A DNA stretch of 64,000 bases from Mucilaginibacter endophyticus (GCF_003351025.1 NZ_QPCG01000008.1:62001-126000); one strand, 5' to 3'. Counted from the first letter of the stretch, positions 25,602-36,372 are shown. Translations and numbers: made by a program. The notes: generated from the letters alone by a model not told the origin.

Positions 25602-27116
25602 ATGAGCACAACAGCTAAATCAGAACCTACCATATTTATCATTTTTGGTGGTACAGGCGATTTAAATGCACGTAAAATAGCACCGGCCTTATACAACCTG
25701 TTTTTGGACGGTTGGATGCCAAAGCAATTTTCTATTATAGGTACCGGTCGTACCAAACTTACCGACGAGCAATTCAGGGAGAACCTGCACAGGGATATCA
25801 ACCAGTTTTCGCGCAGCGGTAAAACCGACGATAAGCAATGGGCGGAGTTTGTAAAAAACGTTTACTACCAGGTATCTGACGCTAACGATTTTGAAACATA
25901 CAAAGAGTTTGGCAAACGCATTGAAAAACACAACGCCGAGTGGAAAACCAAGGCAAACGTGTTATTCTACCTTGCAGTAGCACCTAATTTCTTCCCTATC
26001 ATCGCGTCGAACATATCAAAAGCTAAACTGGCTGAAGATAAAAAACGCGTAAGGATCATCATTGAGAAACCATTTGGTCATGACCTGGAAACAGCGAAAG
26101 ACCTGAACGCTTTGTTAAAGAGCATTTTTGACGAGTGCCAGATCTATCGTATTGACCATTACCTGGGCAAAGAAACTGTTCAGAATATTATGGCCTTCCG
26201 TTTTGCCAACTCCATTATGGAACCACTTTGGAACCGTAATTATATTGAGCACGTACAGATTTCCGTTACTGAGCAATTAGGCGTTGAAGAACGCGGTGAT
26301 TATTACGATGGCTCTGGTGCCATGAGGGACATGATCCAGAACCACCTGTTACAATTGCTTTGCCACATAGCTATGGAAGCACCGGTAAGTTTTAGCGCCG
26401 ATGAAGTACGCGACCGTAAAGTCGACGTGCTGAAAGCCATGCGCAAATTTACTGCCGAAGATGTTCGTAATTCGACCGTTAGAGGCCAGTATGGCAGCGG
26501 ATGGATGAAAGGCCGCGAAGTACCCGGATACCGTGAAGAGCCAAAAGTTGACAAAGAATCAAATACCGAGACTTTTGCAGCTATTAAGTTTTTCATCGAT
26601 AACTGGCGCTGGCAAGGTGTTCCTTTCTACCTGCGTACAGGTAAAAGGCTGCACCAGTCATCATCGGTTATTACCATCCAGTTTAAGGATGTTCCGCACC
26701 AGATTTTCCCTGCCGAAGCAACTGAAAGCTGGCAGCAAAACAGGCTCATCATCAGCATACAGCCAGAGATGAGTATCCGTTTACAGGTTCAGGCTAAACG
26801 CCCGGGTATTGATATGGTATTAAACGCTGTTGATATGGTGTTTGACTATAAAGGTACTTATACCAACCAGGCTCCTGAAGCTTACGAAACGCTGATATTG
26901 GATACCATGATGGGCGATCAGACGCTGTTTATGCGTGGCGACCAGGTGGAAGCTGCATGGGAACTGGTAATGCCTATCCTGAATACATGGCAAAGCAAAA
27001 AGAGCCTGAATTTCCCTAATTATTCGGCCGATTCATGGGGCCCTGAAGCTGCTGAAGCTTTAATTGCCCGCGATGGCTATAATTGGTTCACCTTACCTGT
27101 AAACGGTAAAAAATAA
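25602..27116 (+). CDS. zwf: Glucose-6-phosphate 1-dehydrogenase
   Basis: A 504-residue enzyme that starts the oxidative branch by oxidising glucose 6-phosphate to 6-phosphogluconolactone. The dinucleotide motif GGTGDLNARKIAPALYNL, the substrate peptide RIDHYLGKETVQN with its catalytic His and Lys, and IIEKPFGHDL are conserved. The start is the ATG at 25602, 26 bases after gnd. Six bases separate it from pgl. Confidence 0.97.
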   Translation: MSTTAKSEPTIFIIFGGTGDLNARKIAPALYNLFLDGWMPKQFSIIGTGRTKLTDEQFRENLHRDINQFSRSGKTDDKQWAEFVKNVYYQVSDANDFETYKEFGKRIEKHNAEWKTKANVLFYLAVAPNFFPIIASNISKAKLAEDKKRVRIIIEKPFGHDLETAKDLNALLKSIFDECQIYRIDHYLGKETVQNIMAFRFANSIMEPLWNRNYIEHVQISVTEQLGVEERGDYYDGSGAMRDMIQNHLLQLLCHIAMEAPVSFSADEVRDRKVDVLKAMRKFTAEDVRNSTVRGQYGSGWMKGREVPGYREEPKVDKESNTETFAAIKFFIDNWRWQGVPFYLRTGKRLHQSSSVITIQFKDVPHQIFPAEATESWQQNRLIISIQPEMSIRLQVQAKRPGIDMVLNAVDMVFDYKGTYTNQAPEAYETLILDTMMGDQTLFMRGDQVEAAWELVMPILNTWQSKKSLNFPNYSADSWGPEAAEALIARDGYNWFTLPVNGKK

Positions 27117-27122
27117 AAAGTA

Positions 27123-27854
27123 ATGACACTGAATATCTATAATACGGAAGATGAAGTATTAACCGGGCTGGCCGATCATTTTGTTACCCTGGCTACGGAA
27201 GCTATCAACAAAAACGGCAAGTTCAGTGTGGCGCTTTCGGGCGGTAGCTCACCTAAAAAGCTATATGAACTGCTGGCTTCAACAACCTATGCCGACCAGG
27301 TAAACTGGGAAAAGGTTTTCTTCTTTTTTGGTGATGAACGCAACGTTCCTCATGACCATAAAGACAGTAATTACCTGATGGCTAAAAAAGCGTTATTTGA
27401 ACCATTGATGATAAGCCCGGCACAAATTTTTCCGGTTGAAACATCATTTGGCCCTGCCGAAGCGGCGGCGAAATACTGGGAAGTGATTTCAGCGTTTTTT
27501 GACGATGATGAAGCAAGTTTTGACCTGGTATTATTAGGCTTGGGTGATAATTCGCACACCGCTTCATTATTCCCTTATACACCTGTATTGCATGATCGTG
27601 TACCCGGTGTGAAAGAAGTATGGCTGGAAGACCAGCAGGTATGGCGTATTACCCTGAATGCACCGCTTATTAATGACGCTGCCCAAATAGCGTTTTTAGT
27701 TTACGGAGCAGGTAAAGCCGAAGCTGTAAAACACATACTGGAAGATGATGAGGATATTGAACTGTATCCGGCTCAGCTTATCGATTCCATATCTGGCGAG
27801 GTAGAGTGGTTTGTTGACGAACCGGCTGCAGCAGCTCTGGAAAGCAAAGAGTAA
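27123..27854 (+). CDS. pgl: 6-phosphogluconolactonase
   Basis: A 243-residue DevB-type lactonase that opens 6-phosphogluconolactone. The motifs VALSGGSSPKKLYELL and FFGDERNVPHDHKDSN are characteristic, along with LGLGDNSHTASLFP. It is the last gene of the pentose phosphate operon, six bases after zwf, and is followed by a strong terminator. Confidence 0.96.
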   Translation: MTLNIYNTEDEVLTGLADHFVTLATEAINKNGKFSVALSGGSSPKKLYELLASTTYADQVNWEKVFFFFGDERNVPHDHKDSNYLMAKKALFEPLMISPAQIFPVETSFGPAEAAAKYWEVISAFFDDDEASFDLVLLGLGDNSHTASLFPYTPVLHDRVPGVKEVWLEDQQVWRITLNAPLINDAAQIAFLVYGAGKAEAVKHILEDDEDIELYPAQLIDSISGEVEWFVDEPAAAALESKE

Positions 27855-27874
27855 TATTTTATTTGTTGATAAAG

Positions 27875-27908
27875 AAAGGGTTTAAGCGTTGAGTTTAAAC
27901 CCTTTTTT
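27875..27908 (+). terminator. Rho-independent terminator of the pentose phosphate operon
   Basis: AAAGGGTTTAA pairs with TTTAAACCCTTT around a short loop, followed by a T-run. It is located 20 bases after the pgl stop. Confidence 0.9.
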
Positions 27909-27982
27909 GTTGTGATAATAGGATATATAAAAGATATATTTTATTTTTCTATAATTATTGCAAGCCTTACACTTTATCACAA

Positions 27983-28681
27983 ATGAAAAAGCTTTTACTC
28001 TTTGTTTGCGCGGTTGCTATGTTCTGCTTCGGCTGCTCAAAAAATAACGGAGCATTGCCTCTCCCCAAAAACACGTTTGAAATTTCTTTGTCGCGGCCTT
28101 TTGTAGTAGTTACAACTCCTGATGACACCTGGATTCAGGTATTGGGTGGTAAAGGTTTTATACAGTTTGATGCCGCGGGCAGTGATACCTTAACGGCCGC
28201 GAGTATAAAAGATAGTGTTAATTTAAAAGATATTGCCGGGTACAAAAAACAGCTTACCGCGGGTAATTATGATATAGCTTTAAAAACCAAAAGCGAGGCT
28301 GTTACCGATACTTTTATAAGGTTTACCGCTGGTGCATCCCACATCGAATTAAATAAAGACAAACAGGTTAGTTTAACTGCAAATACTAATGATGCCGTTA
28401 TTACTATCAGCAAAAAACAAATAGATAATTCAGCAAGGCCTGTATTTATGCCGGCAGGTACAGACAAAATGTACGAGTTTGGGTTGGCAAATGATTACTA
28501 CTTTATTTATGTAAAAGGAGCTACAAGCGGCAGGATAAAATTTACCGAAGTAACTACCGGTAACTTGTATCTAAAGGATATCACTGCAACAGCAACGTTC
28601 CATTATGATATCTCAGCTATACTTAATGCCACAGGCGTTGTTGTTCGCTCAACGCAATTTCATATAAAACCTGCTATATAA
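27983..28681 (+). CDS. Lipoprotein of unknown function, paralogue of the next gene
   Basis: A 232-residue protein with a lipoprotein signal (MKKLLLFVCAVAMFCFGC, lipid-anchored Cys at residue 18 followed by SKNN). The mature part is predicted beta-rich, with two repeats of about 100 residues. It shares the segment TDTFIRF, a preceding SVNLKD... region and GLANDYYFIYVKG with the N-terminal 200 residues of the next protein. No known family was recognised. A 13-base gap joins it to the next gene. Confidence 0.75.
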   Translation: MKKLLLFVCAVAMFCFGCSKNNGALPLPKNTFEISLSRPFVVVTTPDDTWIQVLGGKGFIQFDAAGSDTLTAASIKDSVNLKDIAGYKKQLTAGNYDIALKTKSEAVTDTFIRFTAGASHIELNKDKQVSLTANTNDAVITISKKQIDNSARPVFMPAGTDKMYEFGLANDYYFIYVKGATSGRIKFTEVTTGNLYLKDITATATFHYDISAILNATGVVVRSTQFHIKPAI

Positions 28682-28694
28682 ACGCCTTATCACA

Positions 28695-30512
28695 ATGAAT
28701 AAATATCTGATATTTTTAACCATGGCAATATTTTGCCTGTTAAACTCTTGCAAAAAAGATGATAATAACGGTAAAGAAACAACAGTAATAGCAGGCGTTA
28801 CCATACAATCTGTAAGTTACCCCGCAATTGCCAACAGCACCTGGGTTAACGTAACCGGTGGAACCGCATCCCTGCGATTTGATTTACTGGGTGCGGACAG
28901 CAAAGTAACCTCAACGCTTAATGACAGCGTTCGCCTCAACAATGTAAGTAGCTTTGATAAAACATTGAGTGAGGGGACTTACAATATTTACATTGCATCA
29001 AAAAATGTAAGTGCTGCTGCAGATACTTTTATCCGTTTTAATGCGCAGGTTAAATCCTACCAGGTAAAAAGTAAGCAGGCTCTATCCTTTAATGCATCAT
29101 CTGACGATGGTTTGATCACCATTGGGAAAAGCTTTGTTCAGGATAATACATTTCCTGTTTTTAAATCAGATACCGGTACCCGGATTTACAAGTTTGGGCT
29201 TGTTAATGGATTTTACTACCTGTATGTAAAAGGAGGTATAAAAGGATCTGTTTCATTTAATTCAAAACTCGGTCAAACATTTAGCAAACAGCTAACTATA
29301 TCTTCCTTAACGCAATATAATCTGGCATTGCAAAACATTAATGCTTCAATGCAAATTGTTTTTGAGCCATTCATATATAATCCAATAGGTGTTCGTACCA
29401 GTACATTATTAACAATGAATATAAATCCTGATGCCCTTGCAGGATCAAAAAGTGTTTATTTTGTTGTGACAGACGAAAATGGCGTTATTTTAAATGAGGT
29501 GAAATATATCAACGGAACCTCTGTTTTTAAAATCTCATCATTGCAGCCTTACGAAAAAGACAGGTTCAATTTTTTCCAGATCAGGGTTTCGAATGATCCG
29601 AATACCATGCCTCAGATAATTGGCTACCTGCAGATTAAAAAAGGCAGTGTTTACACTACAAACTGGCCATTTTTACCTCAAAAGCCCACATCTGCTATTA
29701 AGCCGCACGTAAAAAATACAACCGGCTTTGATGCGCTGACTGTAAGTAGTGATTTTGCCGGCGCAACTATAAGGTCGTTAGCAGATACCAGCGTTTTTCA
29801 AAGCTTGAGATATGTTGATGGTGGAAAGTTGTTCGTACAGATGCTTAAAGGAAACCAGCAGCTATATAAGTTTTTTGATATTCCTAACAGCACTTTAAAC
29901 TTTGATATAGATGTTACTAAATTAACAGAAACACCAAAGGTACAAAGCATTACCGCGCCAGGCGATAACCTGCGGGTTATGGTTATGGGTAAAACGGATA
30001 TAAATTATTCAAACCTATATTATCTTTTAAATGAATCATCGCAGGCAAAACAAATGGATATTTATTATCCGACAGAAACATTTCCTGAGTATGATGCCAT
30101 GATGAGTTATGATATTGGTAACCTAACATATAGTATAGTAACGAGAGGTCCCAAAATACCCGATAATGCCGCCGGGTTTAATGCTTCATTTAACGTTGAT
30201 GCGTCATCGCTCGCTAATTTTAAGCCTTCCTGGTCGGGAACTTTTGATTATTATATGGCCGATTTTATAGACCCTTCAAGTTCTTATCTTAATGTTGTGC
30301 TATATTCACCATTAGCCGGGAACTACAAAAATATTAAGCTTCCGGATTTTGCTAAATATCTCGGTTTTACTCAATTGGATTTAAACACACTTAGGCTTAA
30401 ATCATTCGGCCTGTATCAGTATGATGGTTTCGACGAAACTCAATTTTTGTATAAATATGGGGGCGCCTTTTTTGGAGAATTTAACGGCAAGCAGGTTGTG
30501 CGTAATTATTAG
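28695..30512 (+). CDS. Large lipoprotein of unknown function, extended paralogue of the previous gene
   Basis: A 605-residue predicted lipoprotein (lipobox LLNSC-KKDD, Cys at residue 19). The first 200 residues repeat the domain of the upstream protein (DSVRLNNVSSF, ADTFIRF, GLVNGFYYLYVKGG). About 400 further residues are unrelated by eye to any family I recognise, rich in beta structure and Ser/Asn/Tyr. Tandem gene duplication with later extension is a reasonable history. A surface or periplasmic binding or adhesion role is possible but unproven. Confidence 0.75.
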   Translation: MNKYLIFLTMAIFCLLNSCKKDDNNGKETTVIAGVTIQSVSYPAIANSTWVNVTGGTASLRFDLLGADSKVTSTLNDSVRLNNVSSFDKTLSEGTYNIYIASKNVSAAADTFIRFNAQVKSYQVKSKQALSFNASSDDGLITIGKSFVQDNTFPVFKSDTGTRIYKFGLVNGFYYLYVKGGIKGSVSFNSKLGQTFSKQLTISSLTQYNLALQNINASMQIVFEPFIYNPIGVRTSTLLTMNINPDALAGSKSVYFVVTDENGVILNEVKYINGTSVFKISSLQPYEKDRFNFFQIRVSNDPNTMPQIIGYLQIKKGSVYTTNWPFLPQKPTSAIKPHVKNTTGFDALTVSSDFAGATIRSLADTSVFQSLRYVDGGKLFVQMLKGNQQLYKFFDIPNSTLNFDIDVTKLTETPKVQSITAPGDNLRVMVMGKTDINYSNLYYLLNESSQAKQMDIYYPTETFPEYDAMMSYDIGNLTYSIVTRGPKIPDNAAGFNASFNVDASSLANFKPSWSGTFDYYMADFIDPSSSYLNVVLYSPLAGNYKNIKLPDFAKYLGFTQLDLNTLRLKSFGLYQYDGFDETQFLYKYGGAFFGEFNGKQVVRNY

Positions 30513-30619
30513 CGATATTCTGTCTGTCGGTATGCAATTAAACACAGCATGATTTAAGTAATTGCAGTTATACATGCGGGGGGATTTCTGTTAACTTTAC
30601 GGCAATCGAATATCGCCAA

Positions 30620-31189
30620 ATGGATAACGAACCGTTAATTAATGCTATCAAAGCCGTCGTTGATATGCCTGACGAGGATATGGCGATGTTGTTGAGTTGC
30701 GTTACCCGGCACGAATTAAAAAAAGGTGACGCGGTTTTAGAAGTAGGGCAGGTTTGCCGGCATTTTTATTTTGTTGACGAAGGCTACCTACGCACCTGGT
30801 ATAATAAAGATGGCATAGTTATTAATCTCAATTTTACGTTTGAAAAAGGGTTTACTTCCAACCTCAGGAGCTTTAAATCCCGTAACCCTTCCGAGTACAC
30901 TATTGAGGCTGGTGAAAAAGCGATTGTTTATATTTTTGATTGGGACAAAATCGCTTCTCAGCATATTGATCTGCCGCTTATGGCGTTGTTTGTACGCCGT
31001 GTAGCGGTAAGGCTGCTGCTGGCTTCGGAAGAGCACAGTGAACTTTTTAAGATCTACACCCCTGCCGAACGATACCATTTTATTGAAAGGAATAATCCCC
31101 GGCTGCTTCAGCGGATATCTCTTTCACAGTTGGCCTCTTACATCGGCGTTACCCGCGAAACTTTAAGCCGGATCCGCTCCAAAAACTGA
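30620..31189 (+). CDS. Crp/Fnr-family transcriptional regulator
   Basis: A 189-residue protein. A cyclic-nucleotide-binding-like beta roll (about 20-120) is followed by a dimer helix and a C-terminal helix-turn-helix, ISLSQLASYIGVTRETLSRI (residues 166-185). No Fe-S cysteines of Fnr are seen, and the cAMP-binding Arg/Glu pattern is not conserved. This truncated, cNMP-independent form is common in Bacteroidota. Downstream lies the small membrane protein gene, 72 bases away. Target genes are unknown. Confidence 0.9.
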   Translation: MDNEPLINAIKAVVDMPDEDMAMLLSCVTRHELKKGDAVLEVGQVCRHFYFVDEGYLRTWYNKDGIVINLNFTFEKGFTSNLRSFKSRNPSEYTIEAGEKAIVYIFDWDKIASQHIDLPLMALFVRRVAVRLLLASEEHSELFKIYTPAERYHFIERNNPRLLQRISLSQLASYIGVTRETLSRIRSKN

Positions 31190-31261
31190 TTAGCCGATTG
31201 TGATTATTGTCACAGGTGTACATGCATCATAATCCTCAATTTTGCCATAAAAATTTTGAGT

Positions 31262-31570
31262 ATGATCTGGTATCAGTATATAGCTTGTTTCTTCGCCGGG
31301 GCATTCCTCGCTAACGTTGTTCCGCATTTTGTTAGCGGTATCAGCGGTAATAAATTTCCTACGCCTTTTGCTAAACCGCCAGGGAAGGGGCTTTCTCCCG
31401 CTACGGTAAATATGGCCTGGGCTTTGTTTAATCTTGTTATTGGTTTCCTGTTGTTTCGGACGGGGCATGTAAGCGCGGATAATCTACTTTCGCAGGTCGT
31501 GTTTTTCCTGGGGATTGCTGTGCTCAGTCTTTGGTTGAGTGCTCATTTCCAGCATAAGGATAAAGAATAA
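31262..31570 (+). CDS. Small membrane protein of unknown function
   Basis: A 102-residue protein with an N-terminal helix (WYQYIACFFAGAFLANVVPH), a Gly/Pro-rich loop (GKGLSPATVN) and two further hydrophobic segments. A charged tail (HKDKE) ends it. The start is the ATG at 31262; a TTG two codons upstream is less likely. Similar short proteins occur in Bacteroidota, but no function is known. Confidence 0.72.
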   Translation: MIWYQYIACFFAGAFLANVVPHFVSGISGNKFPTPFAKPPGKGLSPATVNMAWALFNLVIGFLLFRTGHVSADNLLSQVVFFLGIAVLSLWLSAHFQHKDKE

Positions 31571-31619
31571 ATAAGCCGATATATGTAGGCTTTAAATTTG
31601 ATAAACTATAAAAACATAA

Positions 31620-32180
31620 ATGGAACAAAATACAGCAAATACAGCCCTGCTGGTTATGGATATGCAGGTGGGGATTATAGGTGCAATACCCGATGCCGAA
31701 TTACTCATTGCTAACTTAAAGAAAGCCATAGCTGCAGCCCGTAGCAAAAACATGCCGGTAATTTATATAGTAGTAGGTTTCAGGCAAGGGGCACCCGAAG
31801 TTAGCAGCCGGAACAAAGGTTTTTCGGCAGCCAAACAGCGTTTCGCCGGTGTCGATATGAAACAGTTTATGCAGGTGATCCCGGAGCTGGCTCCGGCCGA
31901 AGGTGAACTGATCGTTATCAAACGACGCGTAAGCGCCTTTGCAGGCAGCGACCTGGAAGTGGTATTGAGAAGTTTTAACATTAACCATCTCGTATTAACA
32001 GGTATTGCCACCAGCGGTGTGGTGCTATCAACCGTTCGTGAAGCATCTGATAAGGATTACGAACTTACCATAGTTACAGATTGCTGCGCGGATACTGATA
32101 ATGAAGTACATGAGTTGTTAATCACTAAGATATTCCCTCGTCAGGCAGAAGTGGTTACCGTAGGTAACTGGGCGAAATAA
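31620..32180 (+). CDS. Cysteine-hydrolase (isochorismatase-like) fold protein lacking the catalytic Cys
   Basis: A 186-residue protein. The first Asp of the triad (VMDMQVG), the Lys (VIKRRVSAF) and the cis-peptide turn are conserved, but the segment GIATSGVVLSTVREAS carries Val where family enzymes have the nucleophilic Cys (pattern GvaTdvCVl). I recall a subfamily with the SGVV form. It may have lost hydrolase activity or use a different mechanism. A bidirectional terminator at 32209-32240 follows it. Confidence 0.85.
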   Translation: MEQNTANTALLVMDMQVGIIGAIPDAELLIANLKKAIAAARSKNMPVIYIVVGFRQGAPEVSSRNKGFSAAKQRFAGVDMKQFMQVIPELAPAEGELIVIKRRVSAFAGSDLEVVLRSFNINHLVLTGIATSGVVLSTVREASDKDYELTIVTDCCADTDNEVHELLITKIFPRQAEVVTVGNWAK

Positions 32181-32208
32181 GATGCACTCATTGTGATGAG
32201 ATCAATAA

Positions 32209-32240
32209 AAAAGCGATTGAGTTTTGGCTCAATCGCTTTT
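32209..32240. terminator. Bidirectional Rho-independent terminator
   Basis: AAAAGCGATTGAG and CTCAATCGCTTTT form a perfect 13-bp stem with a short TTTTGG loop between the convergent cysteine-hydrolase and glnS genes. Confidence 0.9.
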
Positions 32241-32249
32241 AAATATCAA

Positions 32250-32277
32250 AAACTCCCCCTTTAGGGGCCCGGGGGGC
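32250..32277 (-). repeat. Stop-codon-adjacent CCCCTAAAGGGGG repeat
   Basis: Read on the minus strand, after the glnS TAA the sequence is GCCCCCCGGGCCCCTAAAGGG and so on. The same form follows the zinc peptidase stop at 36061-36092 (CGCCCTAAAGGGGGAAC). The core CCCCTAAAGGGG is palindromic. Confidence 0.7.
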
Positions 32278-33936
<1,659 letters not shown>

Positions 33937-33957
33937 AAATTAGTATAGCAATAAGGG

Positions 33958-33965
33958 CAAAAGTA
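33958..33965 (-). promoter_or_regulatory. Candidate -7 promoter element of glnS
   Basis: TACTTTTG on the minus strand fits TAnnTTTG, 22 bases before the glnS ATG. No TTG is seen at the expected distance upstream, so support is partial. Confidence 0.5.
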
Positions 33966-34042
33966 ACAAATTTTTGTGCGGTGTGCACTAAGAAGTGTCC
34001 TGTTAACCGGAGAAGAAAAATCGCGCCTTTGCGGGCAGGATA

Positions 34043-35185
34043 TTATAATGATTTCAACAACAAATCCGCCACTTCCTCACCTACCAAACTCCCCATAGCT
34101 ACACCCATGCCATTACACCGCACAGCACAGAAAATACCGGGCTGTATTTGTTTAACTATCGGGCTGATCTCCTGTCCGAAACCCATGATGCCGCTCCACC
34201 AGTAATCTATCTCTACGTTTTGACCGGGCAGGATCACCTCATTCAGGTAAGTTATCAGTTGTTGTTTTACCTCATCGGTATGGCCAAAATCCCAGGTTTC
34301 TTCGGCTTTGTAGTTAAGATTTCGGCCTCCTCCAAACAATACCCTGTTATCGATATTACGGAAATAATAATAACCCTGGTTGAAATGGTAAGTACCTTTT
34401 AGCTTCAATCCCGGAACAGATTTAGTAACCATCACCTGCCCGCGGCCCGGTACAACATCAAGTTCGGGATAAAGCTGGCTTGCAAAGGCGTTAGTTGCCA
34501 GGATTACTTTATCTGCTTTAAAAACTCCTTGCGAGGTGTTTAACCTGATATAGTCATCCTCCTGTTCAATATCGGAGATACTGCAATTGTTAAGCACCAA
34601 TACGCCGAGTTCATAAACTTTATATAACAAAGTACGCATCATTTTTCCCGTGTGGATCTGTCCTTCAAACGGGTTGTAGATGATATGCTTTACCTTTTTT
34701 AAGCCAAATCCTGCAATTTTTTCATCAGCTACTGCATAAATGTCAGCCCGACCAACGGCTTGCTGAAATAATTTATTTAGATGATTTATCTGGCCGATAC
34801 AATCATGCGCATGGTTTTCCTCATGATCCATAAACAGTTCATGGCCGCCATGCTGATGGTAGTCAATCTGCGCGTCGCCCAGATTTTGCCTTAAACGCTG
34901 CAGCCCGTTCCATTTGTAAGCTACTAGGCGCATGGCTTCTTCTTCGGATGAGTGATTTATTACTTCAATTTGCTCCGAAACTGTACCAAAACATGCGAAA
35001 CCTGCGTTTTTAGTACTGGCGCCGGATGGTAAAAAGCCTCGTTCCAATACCAAAACTTTTAGCGCCGGTTGCTGTTTTTTTATGTGAAGCGCCGCGCTTA
35101 AGCCCACGAGGCCGCTGCCTATGATAATTACATCGGCATTATCGGTAAATGCGGTGCGTTCCCAGTATGAAAATGATGGCTCCAT
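34043..35185 (-). CDS. FAD-dependent oxidoreductase (glycine/D-amino-acid oxidase type)
   Basis: A 380-residue flavoprotein of the DAO family. The N-terminal dinucleotide motif is DVIIIGSGLVGLSAALHI, the second stretch YHFNQGYYYFRNIDNRVLF fits the substrate half, and GIFCAVRCNGMGVAMG contacts the flavin near the C-terminus. Enzymes of this type oxidise amines or amino acids. The start is the ATG at 35185; TATTTTTG at 35192-35199 lies directly upstream, leaving almost no leader. The substrate is unknown. Confidence 0.87.
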   Translation of the reverse strand: MEPSFSYWERTAFTDNADVIIIGSGLVGLSAALHIKKQQPALKVLVLERGFLPSGASTKNAGFACFGTVSEQIEVINHSSEEEAMRLVAYKWNGLQRLRQNLGDAQIDYHQHGGHELFMDHEENHAHDCIGQINHLNKLFQQAVGRADIYAVADEKIAGFGLKKVKHIIYNPFEGQIHTGKMMRTLLYKVYELGVLVLNNCSISDIEQEDDYIRLNTSQGVFKADKVILATNAFASQLYPELDVVPGRGQVMVTKSVPGLKLKGTYHFNQGYYYFRNIDNRVLFGGGRNLNYKAEETWDFGHTDEVKQQLITYLNEVILPGQNVEIDYWWSGIMGFGQEISPIVKQIQPGIFCAVRCNGMGVAMGSLVGEEVADLLLKSL

Positions 35186-35328
35186 TAATGTCAAAAATAA
35201 ATAATCGGGACACAAAAAGGTAATGGTTTACCGGGGGGTAAATAAAGCGGAATAATTTTTGAACAGGAGCTGTAACGTTTGTAGTGTTTTAAACTACTTA
35301 GTTTTAAATATATTTTTTTATCAATCAT

Positions 35329-36060
35329 ATGAATCACATTTCATTAATTATGGGATACATAGCGCCTAACTCGGCCTGGTTCCTGATGATTATTGTTGCC
35401 CTGGTAAGCTTTATTGTACAATGGCGGTTCAGGAGTAAATTTAAGCAGTATTCTGAAATTGGCTTGTTGTCGGGCTTATCGGGCCAGGAAGTAGCCGTGA
35501 AAATGCTGCGCGCTCATGGCATATTTGATGTACAGGTAATTTGTGTTGAAGGGCAACTTACCGACCATTATAACCCCGAAACAAAAACAGTTAACCTGAG
35601 CACTGATGTTTTTTACAGCAGGAGTATCGCTGCCGCCGCTGTTGCTGCGCACGAGTGCGGTCATGCCGTGCAGCATGCCGAAGCTTATGGCTGGCTAAGT
35701 TTCCGCTCGGCTATGGTGCCTGCCATCAATGTGGCATCAACCATTACCCAATGGACTTTATTTATCGGTATCATGCTGTTGTTCTTTTCCGGAAGCCCTT
35801 ATGTTTTGGCCGTAGGTGTTGCCGCATTGGCGCTGGTTACATTTTTTAGCTTCATAACCTTGCCGGTTGAGTTTGATGCAAGCCGCCGTGCCTTAGCATG
35901 GTTGGACAACAATTATGCTGTAGTACAAACAGGGCAAGAGCATGAAATGGCAAAAGACGCCCTATGGTGGGCGGCCATGACCTATGTTGTAGCCGCATTG
36001 AGTGCTTTGGCAACTCTGGTTTATTATGCTTCGTTTTTGTTTAATAACAGAAGGAATTAA
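35329..36060 (+). CDS. Membrane-bound zinc peptidase (YugP / Zn_peptidase_2 family)
   Basis: A 243-residue membrane protein. The N-terminal helix (residues 13-30) is followed by a conserved family segment (SGQEVAVKMLRAHG) and the zinc site AAHECGHAVQHAEAYG (HExxH near residues 110-114). Two or three more helices follow. This layout is typical of Bacillus YugP-like proteins. The start at 35329 and the ATG at 35350 are both possible. Its partner and substrates are unknown. Confidence 0.9.
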   Translation: MNHISLIMGYIAPNSAWFLMIIVALVSFIVQWRFRSKFKQYSEIGLLSGLSGQEVAVKMLRAHGIFDVQVICVEGQLTDHYNPETKTVNLSTDVFYSRSIAAAAVAAHECGHAVQHAEAYGWLSFRSAMVPAINVASTITQWTLFIGIMLLFFSGSPYVLAVGVAALALVTFFSFITLPVEFDASRRALAWLDNNYAVVQTGQEHEMAKDALWWAAMTYVVAALSALATLVYYASFLFNNRRN

Positions 36061-36092
36061 GCCGATGCTCCTAACGCCCTAAAGGGGGAACA
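36061..36092 (+). repeat. Stop-codon-adjacent CCCTAAAGGGGG repeat
   Basis: The TAA of the zinc peptidase is followed by GCCGATGCTCCTAACGCCCT and then AAAGGGGGAAC, the same form as the element after glnS at 32250-32277. Confidence 0.65.
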
Positions 36093-36110
36093 ATTGTGGT
36101 AACTATAGAG

Positions 36111-36139
36111 GCCTGTTTCCGGAGTGGAACAGGCTTTTT
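36111..36139 (+). terminator. Rho-independent terminator of the zinc peptidase gene
   Basis: GCCTGTT pairs with AACAGGC (loop TCCGGAGTGG) and five T residues follow. It lies 50 bases after the stop. Confidence 0.85.
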
Positions 36140-36198
36140 GCATTCTTAAAGCAACATATGCTCTTTAGAGGTAAGAATGTATACACATCCTGGTATAT

Positions 36199-36372
36199 GC
36201 GCCGTAGGTGCTACCTGTTTGTAGAATAAGGTGTAGCTACGGCCATTGCGCCGTAGGTGCTACCCTGATGAAAATGTGTTTATAATCAATATTGAGCGGG
36301 TAGCCTCTACGAGGCAAAATGTTATTACTTTTGTTTTGCTACAAATAGGTATCCCCTATGGGGAATTGGCGC
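36199..36372. repeat. Interspersed GCGCCGTAGGTGCTACC repeat
   Basis: GCGCCGTAGGTGCTACCTG occurs twice in tandem (36199 and 36248). An inverted relative (CTACAAATAGGTATCCCCTAT then GGGGAATTGGCGC) closes the block at about 36339-36372. It fills the gap between the zinc peptidase and the next gene together with the terminator at 36111-36139. Confidence 0.7.

Noticed and set aside
36199..36372. A possible CRISPR-like array because of repeated GCGCCGTAGGTGCTACC
   Set aside because: Only two direct copies with a spacer of about 30 bases and an inverted third, and no cas genes. It is an interspersed repeat.
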